Assembly (NCBI GenBank): GCA_946807835.1
Contig: OX327711.1
Span: 15,101,501-15,165,500, forward strand
Reading direction: 5' to 3'
Length of the DNA: 64,000 bases
Source: Ailanthus altissimus
Lineage: Eukaryota > Streptophyta > Magnoliopsida > Sapindales > Simaroubaceae
Both the position numbers and the translations under genes were made by a program. Positions 11,375 through 24,454 of this stretch are shown piece after piece. The notes under the pieces were generated by a model. It saw nothing but the letters and a program-made list of their open reading frames with translations, made no database searches and was not told the origin of the DNA. The number at the start of each line of letters is the position of its first letter. The stretch's first letter is position 1.

Positions 11375-14300
11375 TTAAACTCTCAAATTAGCCTTGTTTA
11401 AACCTGATAAAATTTTCTTTAAAATTATGCTATCTATTTCTTCCCAGATACTTGGCCGATAAATTTTAACGTATTTACCATTGATTAGCCTATCATGCAA
11501 TTCTCTATCTAAATTGCTCAGCATGTATGCTCCATTTCTAAGAATTTTTACTATCTTGAATGTTCCTCCCAATTGGGACTGAACTTGCCAAGTTGGACCT
11601 GTCTACTACTAATTGGCAATATCACTTTTTAAACCAAGTCGTCCTATTTGAATGTCTTCATTTTCACTTTCTTATTGCAGGCCCTTTCAACTCTTTTTCT
11701 TAACTTCTAGGTAATTAAGAGCTTCAAATCGTCGCTTGTATAGATCATTCATCTCTTCGTTTATGGCTTTTCTATATTGTTCTGGCATTAAATCGCCCTA
11801 TAGTCATCTTCTCAAAGATTCTGCACTAAAGTTTTGTAGACTATAGCCTCATAGCCATAAACCAATTGATACAGTGATGTCCTAGTGGCCATTTTTGTAC
11901 TAACTCGATTTTCCGAAATAACTTGAAGCTTTTCATGCCATGATCTTGGGTTATCAGAGATTGTCTTTTTTATCCCATAGATGATAATTTTATTAGTTAA
12001 TTCCACCTGACCATTTGCCTGAGCATAATAAGAACAATTATGCAGTATTCTAAAGTCGAACTCTTTTGAAAAGTTGCTATGTCTTCTCCTGTAAAAATTA
12101 TCCATTAATCGGTAGTTATCAACTCTGGAAGCCCGTGTCTATAAATTATATTTTCTTTGATGAACTTGATAACTGATTGTTGGTTTACCATCTTTAATGG
12201 GACGACCTCGACCCTCTTTGTAAAATAATCGGTCGCTACCAATATAAAAGCATATTGTTTTAACGAAGGTGAATATATTTTCCTGATAACATCCATCGTC
12301 CATCCTCTAAATGGCGATGGCTTGATAATAGCATTTCGTAGGATGGGACATTTTGAATCAGCCTATGGTTTTGGCACTCTTGGCATTTTATGGCATATTT
12401 ATGGCAATCTTGCTCCATGGTTGGTCACCAGAAACCAATTTTTAGAATTTGCCTTTTCATTAGTCATCCATTGAGATGAGCACTTTCCAGCTCTTCATGA
12501 GCTTCGGCCATTATGACAATTGATTCTTTTGGGCCAATACATCTTAATAGTTCTCTAAGTAGTCCTATCTTAAAAAATTCTCTCAAGAAAAGTGCAAATC
12601 TTAGAGCCATAATTCGTATCTTTTGATTAACTGTATTAGTCGGGCTGATCATATAAGCGATCAAGTCATGTCTCTAATCTTTTGCAAGATCGATTTGCAT
12701 AACAAGATCTGGCAACTCTGCACTATGAACACTCGCCTATGGTTTATATACCATAAGGATCTTATTCAATTATTTGTACCCTGTTGTCCCATTGTGTGAG
12801 GTCATTGGCTTTAACATTGTTCATTCTTGCAAAAAATTCGTCTGAAGTCGATCGAAAACCTTGAAACAGATGTTTTGCCTTGTTATAGTATAGTATCAAT
12901 GAATCAACTTTGCAATTGTATTCTTCAATGACTTGCTTGATCACTAATAAAGAATTGCCTCGTACTTCTATGAAGTTGACTCCCAACTCGGCTAATATCT
13001 CAAGGCCAATAATAAATGCCTTGTATTTTGCTTGGTTATTGGTGCATGAGAAGTCAAAGAGGAAAAACATCTTAATCTTTGGCCCTATTAGAAACACTAA
13101 GATGATCCCAGCCTCAACGACCCAACTAGTCCTTGAGCTGTCAAACCAAAGCTGCTGGCTTAAGTTGATATTGCCTATATTGGGTTGGATCATTCCTTCA
13201 TAAACCATAGGGTGTTCTGCGAGAAAGTTGGCCAAAGCCTATCCTTTGACGCTTTCTATGGAACATAGACCAAGTTGAATTCTGATAAGGCGATTGCTTA
13301 CTTTCCCAATTAATTTCTCAAAAATAGTTTAGACATCAAGTATTTTATAATGTTTGTTTAGCCGATTACGTGGATGACAGAAGGCAATAAATAATACCTT
13401 AGTTTGTAAAAGAAAATATATAAGGATAAACAAAGTTTTTCAATCGCCGAGTGTCTAACTTTGACATTTTGTAATATTCTGCTAAGGTAATAGAAGACTT
13501 TTTGACCCCTTGTTGATTTTGTGCTAACAAGCTGCCAAATTGATTCCTATGTAGCAGAAATGTAGAGGAGGAGTGGTAGTCCAGGGATGGGTAGTACCAT
13601 GACGGGCGGATTAGTCAAATAGATTTTTATTTCATTAAATAGTTTCTAGTGTTTAGTGGTCCACGTGAATTTTTTACCATCATTTGATTTCAACAAAGGT
13701 GTCCATGTATGCAAATGACTAGTCGAGTTTGAAATAAATTGTCTTAAAAAATTTATTTTATCGATTAACTATTGTGACTGCTTCTTGGTTTTCGGTGTAG
13801 ATGCTTCCATTATGACCCTTGGTTTATTGAGGTCGATCTCCACCCTCTTCTAGTGCACCAAGAACCCAAAGAAATTTCTAACCGACACTCTAAATGCTCA
13901 CTTTAGAGGATTCATCTTTAGTTGATGTAGCCTCATTCTTTTGAAAGTCGTTTAGAGATCATTGAGATGTTGTTAGGTTATAGGTGACTTTATCAATAGA
14001 TTGTCATTATAAACCTCTAAAAATTGCCTAATCATATAATGAAAAATAACATTCATCACCCTCTAATAAGTTGCCCATGTATTCTTTAGAATGAAAGGCA
14101 TCACTACTCATTCATACGTTCTAATCATCTAGGGTATTGAAATGTCATTTTGTGGACATTGGTCTCTTTAATGAATATTTGATTGTATCATGAATGCCCA
14201 TCCATAAGGCTAAGAATCTGATGACATGTTACTGATATTGATATTCATTTTTTGGTATCTTCAAATTTAGGTTTCAGAAATCGAGGAAATTCTTTGCTTG

Positions 14301-15000
14301 TCGTTCTTCTTGATTACTGGGATGATATTTCATAACCATTCAACATAGGTAGCTAGCTATATGAAACTTGCACTAAAGAGCCGTTTAATTTATTTGGCCA
14401 CTTTTTCTTTTACCTCTCTAGATATTCTTCTCATCTTTGTTTGTAAGGCTTATATCTATCCTTTATTGCCAGACTATGCTCTACCAATTCTCTACTAAGA
14501 CGAGGATTTTTTGAATAATCCCATACAAAGCAATCTTAAATTTCCCATAGGATTGCTAATAACTTATCCTGAAAAATCAGTTCTAGCTCTGCACTAATAA
14601 ATATCGACCTAGGTTCATTGCACCTACATTGATTTCTTTAAGCTTACCTTGAGGATTCTGATCATCTAATTTTGGCCGTGTGGGTTTTAAATTATGGCTG
14701 ACTTATAGGCCTTGATCCTCATCCTCATCCTCATATGTATATTCGACCATCGTGAATGGTGGTTCACTTATTTGCAAAGTAAACGAGGTGATGGTCCTTC
14801 CTAACCATCATCGAATAAGCTAGGTCATATATTATGACTTGAATGTCTGACTTGGTGATGTCAAGGTTTGGTTCAACCTTTTGGTTTAGCACAGTACTTG
14901 TAATGCTTGGGTTATATAATGCTACAGTTGCTACCTGCCCATTACCTTCGAATGGATCTGGATTAGCATGGATTATTTTCATTGAGCCCTATAGCTGCCA
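11375..15000 (-). pseudogene. Gypsy pol: protease linker, RT, RNase H, integrase
   Basis: Minus-strand pol of the Tat-like element. From the 5' side: a linker (14982-14764), a reverse transcriptase spread over many frames (about 14300-13300, with MDGHSGYNQ-like and YNLTTSQ-like segments disrupted by stops), an RNase H with FLAEHPMVYEG and a WFDSSRTS motif (13235-12762), an integrase with zinc-finger region (12664-12300), catalytic core (12296-11812, containing ATDYFTKRVE and YYAQANGQVE) and C-terminal part (11572-11375, GGTFKIVKILRNGAYML). A one-base insertion disrupts the TDNG motif of the core at about 12105. The WFDGS-type RNase H joined to integrase is typical of gypsy elements. None of this is functional. 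Confidence 0.8.
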
Positions 15001-15166
15001 TAAAAAATTCCTTTGATGTATATTGGATAGCAGTGCTTTATTAGAATGAATCCAATATTAGCCCAATAGGAGCTTGTAGTCACTTGAGAAGGGACGGCTA
15101 CTGTGTTATCCCTTTCAGATTGGTTTTTCATTGAATTGTTGTAAATATCTTTTAGGCAACGTCCAA

Positions 15167-16475
15167 TATTGTGTCTTTATTCACCGGTCTCTAAACTCAA
15201 CACTGTCTGTTGTTCATTGAAGCCGAATTATTATTTTCTTTTGCTACTATACTACCTTTCAACTTCTTATTAATATTATACTTTGAGATTCACATTCCCT
15301 CATTGAATCTTGACTATATATTTTAGTCGGTTGAGTTGTTATTGCCATTACTATTGCCTTCTCTGAGTTTTGGTTGGTTTGGTATTGTTAGGTGAACGTC
15401 CCAGTCATCGAAAGACACTTATTTATGGCTTGTAATTTTCCCATTGGTCATTGGTGGTCAGTTTAGGCTTAAAAGTCCTTAAGGGTCGTCTGGGATTGCT
15501 TATCAACTCAGAATCTACCTAGACCTTTTAGAACATCTTCTGGCATTATAAATAAACCAAATAGGTCTGTGTTGAGGTTTATTGATTCTCTGGGGATAAT
15601 TATATAATAATCCTTTTATTATTTCTAGTGCCCTTCGATGGCGTGTCATTGAGATGAATTTTTATCCGTTGTCTATTAGCCGACCTTGTATTCAAAGATC
15701 CTTCCTCCATCCTCTCTCTCTTTATTAGAATGATAACATTTATGTGTATCGATAGAAAAGGATCTGCTTCGACCAAAAGAGCTTTACCTTTTGAAGAAAA
15801 AAATAGTCGCCCCAAATCGATTAACCTTTGAATTAGGTATCTAAAGATGATGCAATTATTTATACTATGTCACCAAGAGTTGTGCCATTTGCTGTAATCT
15901 TTCTAATTCTGTGCTCGATGGGTTGCATAGTATGGCCTTTGGATAATTTAATTTGCTTATCTTTCAACAACCAGTCGAGAATTTGATCTGCCTTTTTAAA
16001 ATCAAATGAGTATTTTTTCATGATTTGAGTATTTTTGTCAATCTTTTTCGTTTCTTTGGTAGGTATTACATTGCATGCTTTAAAGCTGGACATTCATACA
16101 CTTATGATGATTTCAGCCAAACATATATCTTTTCCATCTGAGTCTTCAAAGTTAATTTTTGACTCGGCTTGTAATATAGCTACATTCATTTGATTTTTAT
16201 AATATGCCTCATTCGAGGATGCTCTTTTCTGATCTTTCTTTAGCAATAGTCGTTCATAACTGGCAGTCATTGTTGACAGCTCATACAAATCTTGAAAGCG
16301 ATGCCCTTTGAAATGTTCTCTCATCGTAAAAGTCATACCATGGATGACCATAGAAGCTGAATCAATTTTTGATATTTGAGTTTAACATCGCGCTTGTACT
16401 TTCTAAAGTGGCCTATATATTTTGAAATGGACTTGCCTGTCATTTGTAACAGCTAGCTATGTCAGCCAATTTCAG
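15167..16475 (-). repeat. Direct duplicate X1 of the gag C-terminal block
   Basis: About 1.3 kb that aligns throughout with 16890-18208. Shared landmarks include the block that reads HINVII(L/Q) then KRER(M/L)EEGSLNT on the minus strand. Copies differ by many substitutions and small indels, so the duplication is old. Confidence 0.75.
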
Positions 16476-16479
16476 TCAA

Positions 16480-16868
16480 TGATTATTCAGTTCGAACTCG
16501 TAGAGCTGACAAGGCCAAGCAACTCAGGACCACAATTAGATAGAAATATGTTAGTCGAGGCCTTGAAAAATATAGGGTCAACTTGAAACCAATGATGCAT
16601 TCTTTGTATAGAAAACTGTACCATTATAGTGTCGATTTATTATTCCCCTTTCCTAAGGGTTATAAAATTCTAGAATTCTCGCAGTTTTCGGGAGAAGAAA
16701 ATATTACAATGTTTGAGCAAGTTTCCAGGTTTACTGTACAATGTGGCAAAGCTAGATCTTTCCCTCATTAGAAATTACGGTTATTTGGCAATTCCCTAAT
16801 TAAAACAGCCTTCACTTTGTATACCAACTTGGCACCTGAGTCGATAGATAGTTAGGAACAATTTGAGG
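16480..16868 (+). repeat. Inverted copy of the gag core (Y block)
   Basis: The plus strand here matches the reverse complement of 18250-18665. Both contain the segment reading SVDLLFPF then KG. It sits exactly between the two X copies, so the local order in minus orientation is Y-X-inverted Y-X. Confidence 0.75.
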
Positions 16869-16889
16869 GTAAGTATCATGCCAACATTT

Positions 16890-18208
16890 GACATTGTGTC
16901 TTTATTCACCGGTCTCTAAACTCGACACTGCCTATTGTTCATTGAAGCTAATCTATTATTCTTTTTTGCTTATATATTACCCTTAACTTCTTATCAATAC
17001 TATCAATCTTAGATAGTACTTCAGGATTCACGTTCTCTCCTTGAATCTCGATGGCATATTCTAGTCGTCTGAGTTCTTGTTGCCATTACTATCGCCCTCT
17101 GAGTTTTGGTTGGTCTATTATTGTTAGGTAGACATCCCAACCATTGGAAGACACTTCTTCGTGGCTTGTAATTTTTCCATTGGTCATTGGTGGTCAGTTT
17201 AGGCTTAAAAGTCCTTAAGGGTCATCCGTTATCACTTGTAGACTTGGAATCTACCTGGACCTTTTAGAACGTCGTTTGCCATTATGGACAAACTAGACAG
17301 GTCTATGTTGAGGTCTGTTAGTTCTCAGGGGGTGATTCTATAATAACCCTTCTATTATTTCTAAAGGCCTTTAATGCTGTGTCATTGACATGAATTTTTA
17401 TCCGTGGTCCATCGGTCGACATTGTATTCAGGGATCCTTCTTCCAACCTCTCTCTCTTTGTTTGAATGATAACATTTATGTGAGTCGATGGAAAAAGATC
17501 TGTTTTAATCAAAGAATCCTTGCCTTTTGAAGAAAATAGTAATCACCCTTTATCGATTAACCTTTGAATTTTGTTTTTGAAGATGACATAATTATTTGTA
17601 TTATGTAGCCAAGAGTTATGTCATTTGCAATATTCTTTTCCAGCTCTTTACTCGACTGATGGTACAGTATGGCCTTTGGATAAATTAATTTGCTTGTCTT
17701 TCAACAACTAACCAAAAATTTGATCAGCCTTTTTAAATTAAAGGAGTATTCTTTTGCGATTTGAGTATTTCTACCGATATTTTTCTTTTCTTTGATTGGC
17801 GTTGCACGCTTTAAAGCTAAGCATTCATATGAACCACTTCTAATATTTTGGCCAAGCATATATCTTCTTCATTTGAGTCTTTAGAGTTAATTTTTGACTA
17901 GGCTTGTACAGCAACTACATCCATTTGATTTTTGTAAAATGTCCCATTGAAAAAGCTCTTTTCTAATCCATTTCTAGTAATAGCCGCTCATAACTGGCAG
18001 TTCTAGTCGGCAGTTCATACAAATCTCAAAAGTGATGCCCTTCGAAATATTCTCTCATCGCAAAAGTCATACCATGGACGCCTAAGGAAACTAAATCAAT
18101 TTTTTATATTTAAGTTTGACATCGTGCCCTTAACTTTCTGAAGCGACTTATATATTTTGAAATTGACTCACCTGGCATTTATGATAGTCTAGCTATGTTA
18201 GCCAATGT
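16890..18208 (-). repeat. Direct duplicate X2 of the gag C-terminal block
   Basis: Partner of 15167-16475, in the same orientation, contiguous with the gag core at 18250-18665, so this is probably the original arrangement. Confidence 0.75.
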
Positions 18209-19302
18209 CTTGTCGAGGTGGTCCTTAAAACGTGACATAAAAATTTTCCTTAATTGTTCTCAGCTAGCTATCGACTTAGGTATCAAGTTGGTATACTATA
18301 TGAAGGCTATTTTAGTTAAGGAATTGTCGAATAACTGTAATTTCCAATAAAGGGAAGATCCAGCTTCGTCACACTGTACAGTAAACCTAGAAACATGCTC
18401 AAACATTGTAATCTTTTCTTTTCTCAAAAACAGCGAGAATTCTTATATTTTATTACCCTTAAGAAAGGGGAATAATAAATCGACACTATGAGGGTATGGT
18501 TTCCCACACAAATAATGCACCATTGGTTTCACGTCGACCATCATATCTTTCAAAGCCTTGGCTAGCATATTTCTATCTAGTTGTGGTTGCCTTGAGCTGC
18601 ATGGCCTTGTTAACTCTATAGTCCCGAGCTGAATTATCTTTGACTGAGTTTGATCGACCACTCTTGATTTGGGAATGACTGGTTTTCGAAGTTAATCATA
18701 TTTCATGCTTGATCATAGCTGAAAACTTGACCAGGTTGATTCTGATTGATTTGGGAATATGATGAAGTAGCCTCCTCAGTCCGTCGCAGTAAATTCATTG
18801 ATTCGTATTGTAAATCGGAGTTTGGGTGATGCATACGTCAAGGTTCTTGCAATTTCGGATTGGGACGACCTTGTAATAAAGTAGTGAAGTAGGCATGATT
18901 TTACCACTAGGCGTCTAAATTGCTCAATATGCTATGGTTTAAATTTTGGAAATCCTCAATCAATGGGCAGAACACTGCCACAATTTGATTAATAAGCATA
19001 GTGCCGAGTTGTTGATTTTCTTGGGCGATCTAGATTACTAATACTTGACCATCAGCGGTAGAAAATGGACCGCAGATAGGGTAGAGTATTCTTGTGAATT
19101 TCTTCTAACAATTAAACGAATCTTCCTCAATAAGAGAAAGACTCGGCCAAATCTGGTCAAAATTGGCCAGATTTCCACCCTGTGAGGGAGGTGTAGAAGA
19201 TTCATCAACTGTATTGACAGTTATTAGTGTTGTAAATCTGTCAGTACCACTAACACTTGTTTTATTTCTTGCCATTTGTCTAATTGTTACTAACATAAAA
19301 GT

Positions 19303-19320
19303 GTCCCACTGGGCGTGCCA
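19303..19320 (-). other. Primer-binding site of the Tat-like element
   Basis: On the minus strand TGGCACGCCCAGTGGGAC begins six bases inside the LTR end. TGG at the start and the position beside the LTR fit a tRNA primer site. The tRNA species cannot be named with confidence from the sequence alone. Confidence 0.6.
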
Positions 19321-19326
19321 AAAATA

Positions 19327-19775
19327 TGTTCACAAAAAATAAATACGTTCAGGTTTGCCTATGCTCTGTGTTCGGCTAAATAGGGCAGAAATTTCAGCAA
19401 GCAAGGTCCACTACTAGACCTGGATTGTAAGGTAGCAAACATGTCACAGGGTCTTCTTAAAGAAGGACAAGTGAAGCACTTAACGACAAGGCTGCGGGAG
19501 TTTGCAACAAGTAAGGACACAGAGTCCTAGGTTGAACGTTAAAAATAAGAAAAAAGGATAAAAACTAAGAAGCTTGTGTAAATTATATGTATTGAATTGC
19601 TGATGATCCTTAATAATGAGAAATCAAACTTATTTATAGGCTATAACTCCTATATAAAACCTATTTCTATAAGGAAATAAACTCTACTATAAAGTAATTT
19701 CTTACTATGCTCATATTCCTAAATAAGCTATGATACAATTTCGGGCTCGAAACTTTGCAAAAAAGCCTATTAACA
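19327..19775 (-). repeat. 5' LTR of the Tat-like element
   Basis: In minus orientation this LTR starts TGTTAATAGGC at 19775 and ends GAACA at 19327, giving TGTT/AACA inverted ends and about 449 bp. TATA-like sequence (TTTATATAGG) lies in its middle. The primer site follows directly inside. Confidence 0.75.
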
Positions 19776-19893
19776 CATATTTCCTTGGGCCAGCATCAAC
19801 AATATTATATCAGTTTTTTAAAACAGTGAGTGTATTGAATATGTGGAACCTAATTATCGTCTTACACAAATGTTATGGATCAAATTTTGAAAG

Positions 19894-20068
19894 CCTTCAT
19901 GGCATTGTTTTCATGCAAGATACCTTCATGACATTATTTCCTATAAAAAAAGCCTTCATAGCACGATCCCTATGTAAGATGCCCTCATAGTATTGTCTCC
20001 ATAAAAGATGCCTTTATAGCATCATTACCCTGAAGAAGCCTTCATGATATAGCTCTCATATGAGATGA
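19894..20068 (+). repeat. 29-bp minisatellite, six degenerate units
   Basis: Units start at 19894, 19923, 19953, 19982, 20011 and 20039, with spacings of 29, 30, 29, 29 and 28. The consensus begins CCTTCATAGCATT and continues with a TCCCTATAAAAGATG-like half. The units differ at several positions each. It lies just outside the Tat-like element. Confidence 0.75.
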
Positions 20069-20867
20069 TCCCACAGCAAAGAGCTTATCTTCATTAGACA
20101 AGTATAAAGGTTACATATAGTTTTTATTTTAAAAAACAAATGCTTGGATTGGCCACTTCTTACCTTTGGCTTAGAGAGCAACAAGTTAATATAATTAAGA
20201 ACACAAAGGTATGAAGTCAAATTTAGGGTCTTCACAAAGCCACACTTTAACAAGAGGTAGAAAACTTTAGAAAAAAACTTATTTTTTTCAAACTCAATAT
20301 TTTCCAAAAACACTTGGCCACACAATATATGCAAAATGTACTTCATTATATATCTTCAAAGATATAATATGTTGAAGGCTAACAAAGGTAAAAAAGTTCT
20401 AGCGAGAATTGCACCTCTATGGCAACTTCACTAATAATCTTCGCAAAAGAGGACATAACCTATCTAGCTCTATACAAGCAGAAAATAGAAAATAGTAAAG
20501 CATATGAAAATGAGCCATAATCAACACTACGACCTTCAACTTCATTAATATTGTCAACAGTGGCCCTATCCACATGATAACCACCTTAGAGCAAATTGGC
20601 CTTAAATTTCTCTAAGCTTTCAATCTTAGCTTAGAACACAACAATCTCATATTGAGCCTTAGCTATCTTAGTATATAAGTACTTGAAAGGATCCTCCTCC
20701 TCTACGTGAAGCTATATGCAATCCTTATCTACATGTCTAGCTAACTTCTCTATGATAAAGCCTTCCTTGCTTGCATCCTAAGACACTAGTTTTCATGCTC
20801 TGAGTACTATTCGGGATAACTGCTTCATTTTGGTTGAACTCATGCCATACAATACCATTTCTGTCAC
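20069..20867. other. Stretch with no clear gene, possibly Tekay 5' internal DNA
   Basis: A minus-strand open frame of 96 codons (20056-20346) has no recognisable family. The last bases before 20868, read on the minus strand, follow the end of the Tekay-like LTR and include ATGGTATTG, a poor match to the usual TGGTATCAGAGC primer site. This could therefore be the eroded beginning of that element's internal region. Confidence 0.35.
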
Positions 20868-23420
20868 GCCTCAGACTCAAAAGATCTGAAACATGACATA
20901 ACTTACACTCATTTAATAATGTGCACTCATAATTAATATTGCATAAAATTTCAAACTTGAATTCAACATAGGAATCCTTATCAAGTTGCTAGTATGTTTA
21001 ATGTAAAATCAACTCATGACCATACTTGGTGAAACATAAACCAAATACAACTAATAAAATAACACATAAGTATTTATTCAATAGGGACAAATCAAATATC
21101 TTAAACTATGTGTCCACAAATGAAACACTTAGCAACCTAGTAATTTAGGGAACCCAATGGACAGCAAAAGCCTTACCAAATCTGCTAAGCACATATGTGC
21201 CTTATTTACCTGAAATCACCATAAACTATAATGAGTATGAAACTCAGTAAACATAATAGTTTTTCATATATCAAAATACAAATACATATATGTACACAAT
21301 GCATGTGTATGATATGCTGTGATAAATCAAAATCGTAATCTTATCAAATCACATGTCGGGTAAGCGCTTACACATTCTTTTAAAATATATAATAGGAATA
21401 CCATCACTCAACTACTACATAGTAGGACTTCCATATCACATATCACATAATGAGCCAAATGTCACTCATAGGTGACATACCGTATGAGAGGAATAGTACA
21501 AGTGAGGTTTAAATTACACATATATAATACTCATGCCCGAAGGTAAGAGCCAAACCCTCACCCTGATCATCGGTGAGTCCTTTCACATGCACTAATACGC
21601 CACCACATGAATGTCATGACTCACTCTTCCTTTAGGTACCAATACGGAACACATAACATATATTAATCCCGAAGAAAATGCCACACATAAAGGCTCAAAA
21701 AATCACATAAGATGCCTACTAAGTCAACAGTGAGTTCAAGCATCCTCAAAACATAAAATGTTTCTCATAGACATATTACACTTCAAAAGCTTTCTTTGTT
21801 AAATACATTTCATCTTGAAAGCTCACTTTCAAAAACACATATATGTTATGTATGTTCATGCTCACATTCATAAACATATGTCTTTCACATTTCATATCAA
21901 AATATACTAAGCACATTTACAAAATCATACATAAATATATTCCTAAGCACATTTACAAAATTATACATAACAATTACTATGTTTATTGTGATTTTAGTAA
22001 AAAGTCTAGTATACTTACCTCTTAGCACTTTTGGCTACAAGGTTTAAATCTCATTAACCTATCAATGAAGCTTAATCCTTTAATGAGCCTCAACATTCAT
22101 ACAAAGTACTTTAAATAGCTTACAAAATTACACATATTGCACTTATCACATCGAATTAGTCTAATCACTTGGTTTCTCAAAACCTGTCATTTTGACCACT
22201 TACACTTAACAAAATTTTCTTATACATCAAATGATGTCCAATTACTCTAAAATCAGAATATATCTTTCTTAACTCATATATCCTCCTTATGTATGAATAT
22301 TATATCATAATTCCTACACAATCTATTTCATAAATACCATCAAATCCAAATTATTATCCTGACAGGATCAAGATAGTTACAGAATAGTATTCAATCTCCC
22401 AATTTTATAATATCATATACTAACTTAAAAATTATAAAACTATCACAGAATTAATCTTACCACATATCTCAATCCATTATAAATATTTCACTTTAAAATC
22501 ACTGCCAAATGTATTTTAAAACTATTTTATTCCATAGCTTTAAAAATCTGTAAATCAAATAATGCAATGAGCTGATACGCTTTAGAAAATCATACCAATT
22601 TAACCACATTGATTTAAATTATCAAATTTTAAATATATCATATTAGACATATAAATTTATCATATTTCATAAATTCGTAATTTTTTAAGATCATTCAACA
22701 GATTAAAAATTGTTTGTCACTGTATTATACTGTTAACACAGGAAATTTCTAGAATTTTAGGGTCATTTTGGTAAATTCACTAAAAATTCAATTTTTAGAA
22801 TTTTCAATCGATTCAAAATCTCAAATGATTCTATACATGTCCTGTTTTATATTCTCAAAATCCAAAACCAGAATCGAAGCACAAAAAGTTATAAAATTTT
22901 CGGATCAAGAGACTATTAAATAGAAATTCTGCAATTCATCATGACTAATCAAGCTATCTACATAATCATCATCAATTCTCAATATATCTTACAAAATTCA
23001 CATCAAATCCCCGATTTTTCATTTTTCCAAAAATTAAAACTTAAAGGAATTAACTTAATTAACACCAATAAATTGAGAAATAGTTATGATATACCTCTTA
23101 ACGTTTTCTTCTTCTTCTTTTTCTCTTTCCCTCCCCTCTATTTCTCTCTTTTCTCTCTCTAAAGGGGTGGCTCGACCCAAAAATGAGTGAATTAGGGTTT
23201 AAAATATGTATTTTTATACTAAGAGACTAACGTTTAGTATTTACAAATTAACCCCTAAATTTTTTAAATATTACAATTTGGTCCCTAAAATAAATCTAAA
23301 GTCTTGTAAATAAACCCAATACTAATAGTATGTTCCCAATCTATACAAAAAATACTAATAATAATACATAAATTAAGTATCATCCACATACAAATAAAAT
23401 ATGAATATTATACAAGTACA
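20868..23420 (-). repeat. Tekay/Del-like gypsy LTR
   Basis: On the minus strand the sequence ends with TCTGAGGCGTGACA at 20868. The GGGGCGTGACA-like end is characteristic of chromovirus Tekay/Del LTRs. Also on this strand, an ACTGAGTTTCATACTC-like motif lies near 21240, and a TATA-like TATAAAAATA near 23215 precedes the leader and a CT/GA-rich stretch (23100-23170). The outer end near 23420 is not clear. About 2.5 kb would be on the long side for this lineage. A second LTR of this family type ends near 28225, on the other strand. Confidence 0.5.
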
Positions 23421-24454
23421 AATATTTATTCTTTTTGGTTGTAGATAAGTGGTTACTATAATTTCAACTTGCTTTATTGGCATTATTGAGTATCTAGCAT
23501 TATAATATGCAATATGCTTCACTAATCCCTCGAGAAAATGGGCAACTTTAACAAGAATAGAACATCTCTAAATAAATTCTTTATCTCCATTGAACTAGTA
23601 AAGGAAAGCCAATGAATTAGTACTAGGGGTTGGGTCATTGAAAATAGCCAAGAAATCATCTATAAATTTCTTCTAAAGGGTAAAAGCAAGCTAAACAAAA
23701 GCATGAGGAGAAACAATTAACAAAGAAAAGTAATTCAAGCCACGATCATAAAACAACCCAAAATTTAAAGCAGAAAAAAAAAGAGTAATGTATCTATACC
23801 AACAAATTCAAAAACAGGGGATTACGATTTCTCATAGGTAAAGCTTTCTTAGTAGCTTTAGCCATGGAAACCCTCTAACACTTAAAAGAACAAAAAAAAT
23901 CACACACCATAAAATAAATCATTGGCTACAAATATAATAAAAAGAGCAAAATAGTAAAGAACAACTATTGGCAATAAAAGAAGTTGTAGACTTCCATTTA
24001 AGGAACCTCATATCTCATTTGGTATCCATACTAGAAATAGCCTCAAGAAAGGAGGGATGGGGGTCTGGCTAATGGGAACATTAGAGTCAAGGCCTCTACA
24101 ACCAACAGTAGCATCTGTTATTTGCTTACATTGTAGTTCAACTTATTGACAAATTTCTTCCAACCTCTCTCTAATGGCTCCGATAGATCTACACTCTCCC
24201 CCTAACCCACAAAGAGAAATAAATTAAACCTCTAAACATAGCCAATGATATGAAATTTTGTCTTCAAAAGACATGAAAATCCTTGGGGGTGAGAATGATT
24301 TTCAGTCTTTAAGAACTATATGGCCAACTATAGTTGGCTGCCAGAAGATAGGAAATAGGTGGAGAAGAGCTCCATAGCAGAGAGACTTGACCTTCCCGAC
24401 AACATAGATAAGCCTTAATGGGAGACTTTCTTCAAGACGAGCAATGTCAAATAG
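23421..24454. other. Unassigned degenerate DNA
   Basis: No long open frame and no motif I can assign. It may belong to the LINE remnant to its right, downstream of the endonuclease start, but I cannot support that from the sequence. Confidence 0.3.

Larger units (their letters stand above)
15167..19275 (-). pseudogene. Gypsy gag with internal duplication and inversion
   Basis: Gag begins at 19275 with MARNKTSVSG, 28 bases inside the primer site. It holds the retrotransposon gag core (near 18660-18200), with segments such as LFDNSLTKIAFIQY and the gag-type MPGESISKYISRFRKLRA. The C-terminal part is present twice in direct orientation (16890-18208 and 15167-16475), and between them sits an inverted copy (16480-16868) of the core block at 18250-18665. 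Each copy has many stops. The rest is a lysine-rich linker toward protease. No zinc knuckle was recognised. Confidence 0.7.
6841..19775 (-). mobile_element. Decayed Tat-like Ty3/gypsy element with antisense gene
   Basis: A 12.9-kb element bounded by two related LTRs (6841-7260 and 19327-19775). In minus orientation it runs: 5' LTR, primer site, gag, protease region, reverse transcriptase, RNase H, integrase, then an antisense gene on the plus strand, a G-rich tract and the 3' LTR. RNase H before integrase in pol is the gypsy order. The extra antisense gene between integrase and the 3' LTR is known from the Tat clade (Retand-like and related elements). All reading frames are broken. In the best-conserved 195 bases of the LTRs I count about 25 differences, so the insertion is old. 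I found no clear target duplication. Confidence 0.8.

Noticed and set aside
16583..16771. 62-codon plus-strand frame as an independent gene
   Set aside because: It is the inverted copy of the gag core at 18250-18665.
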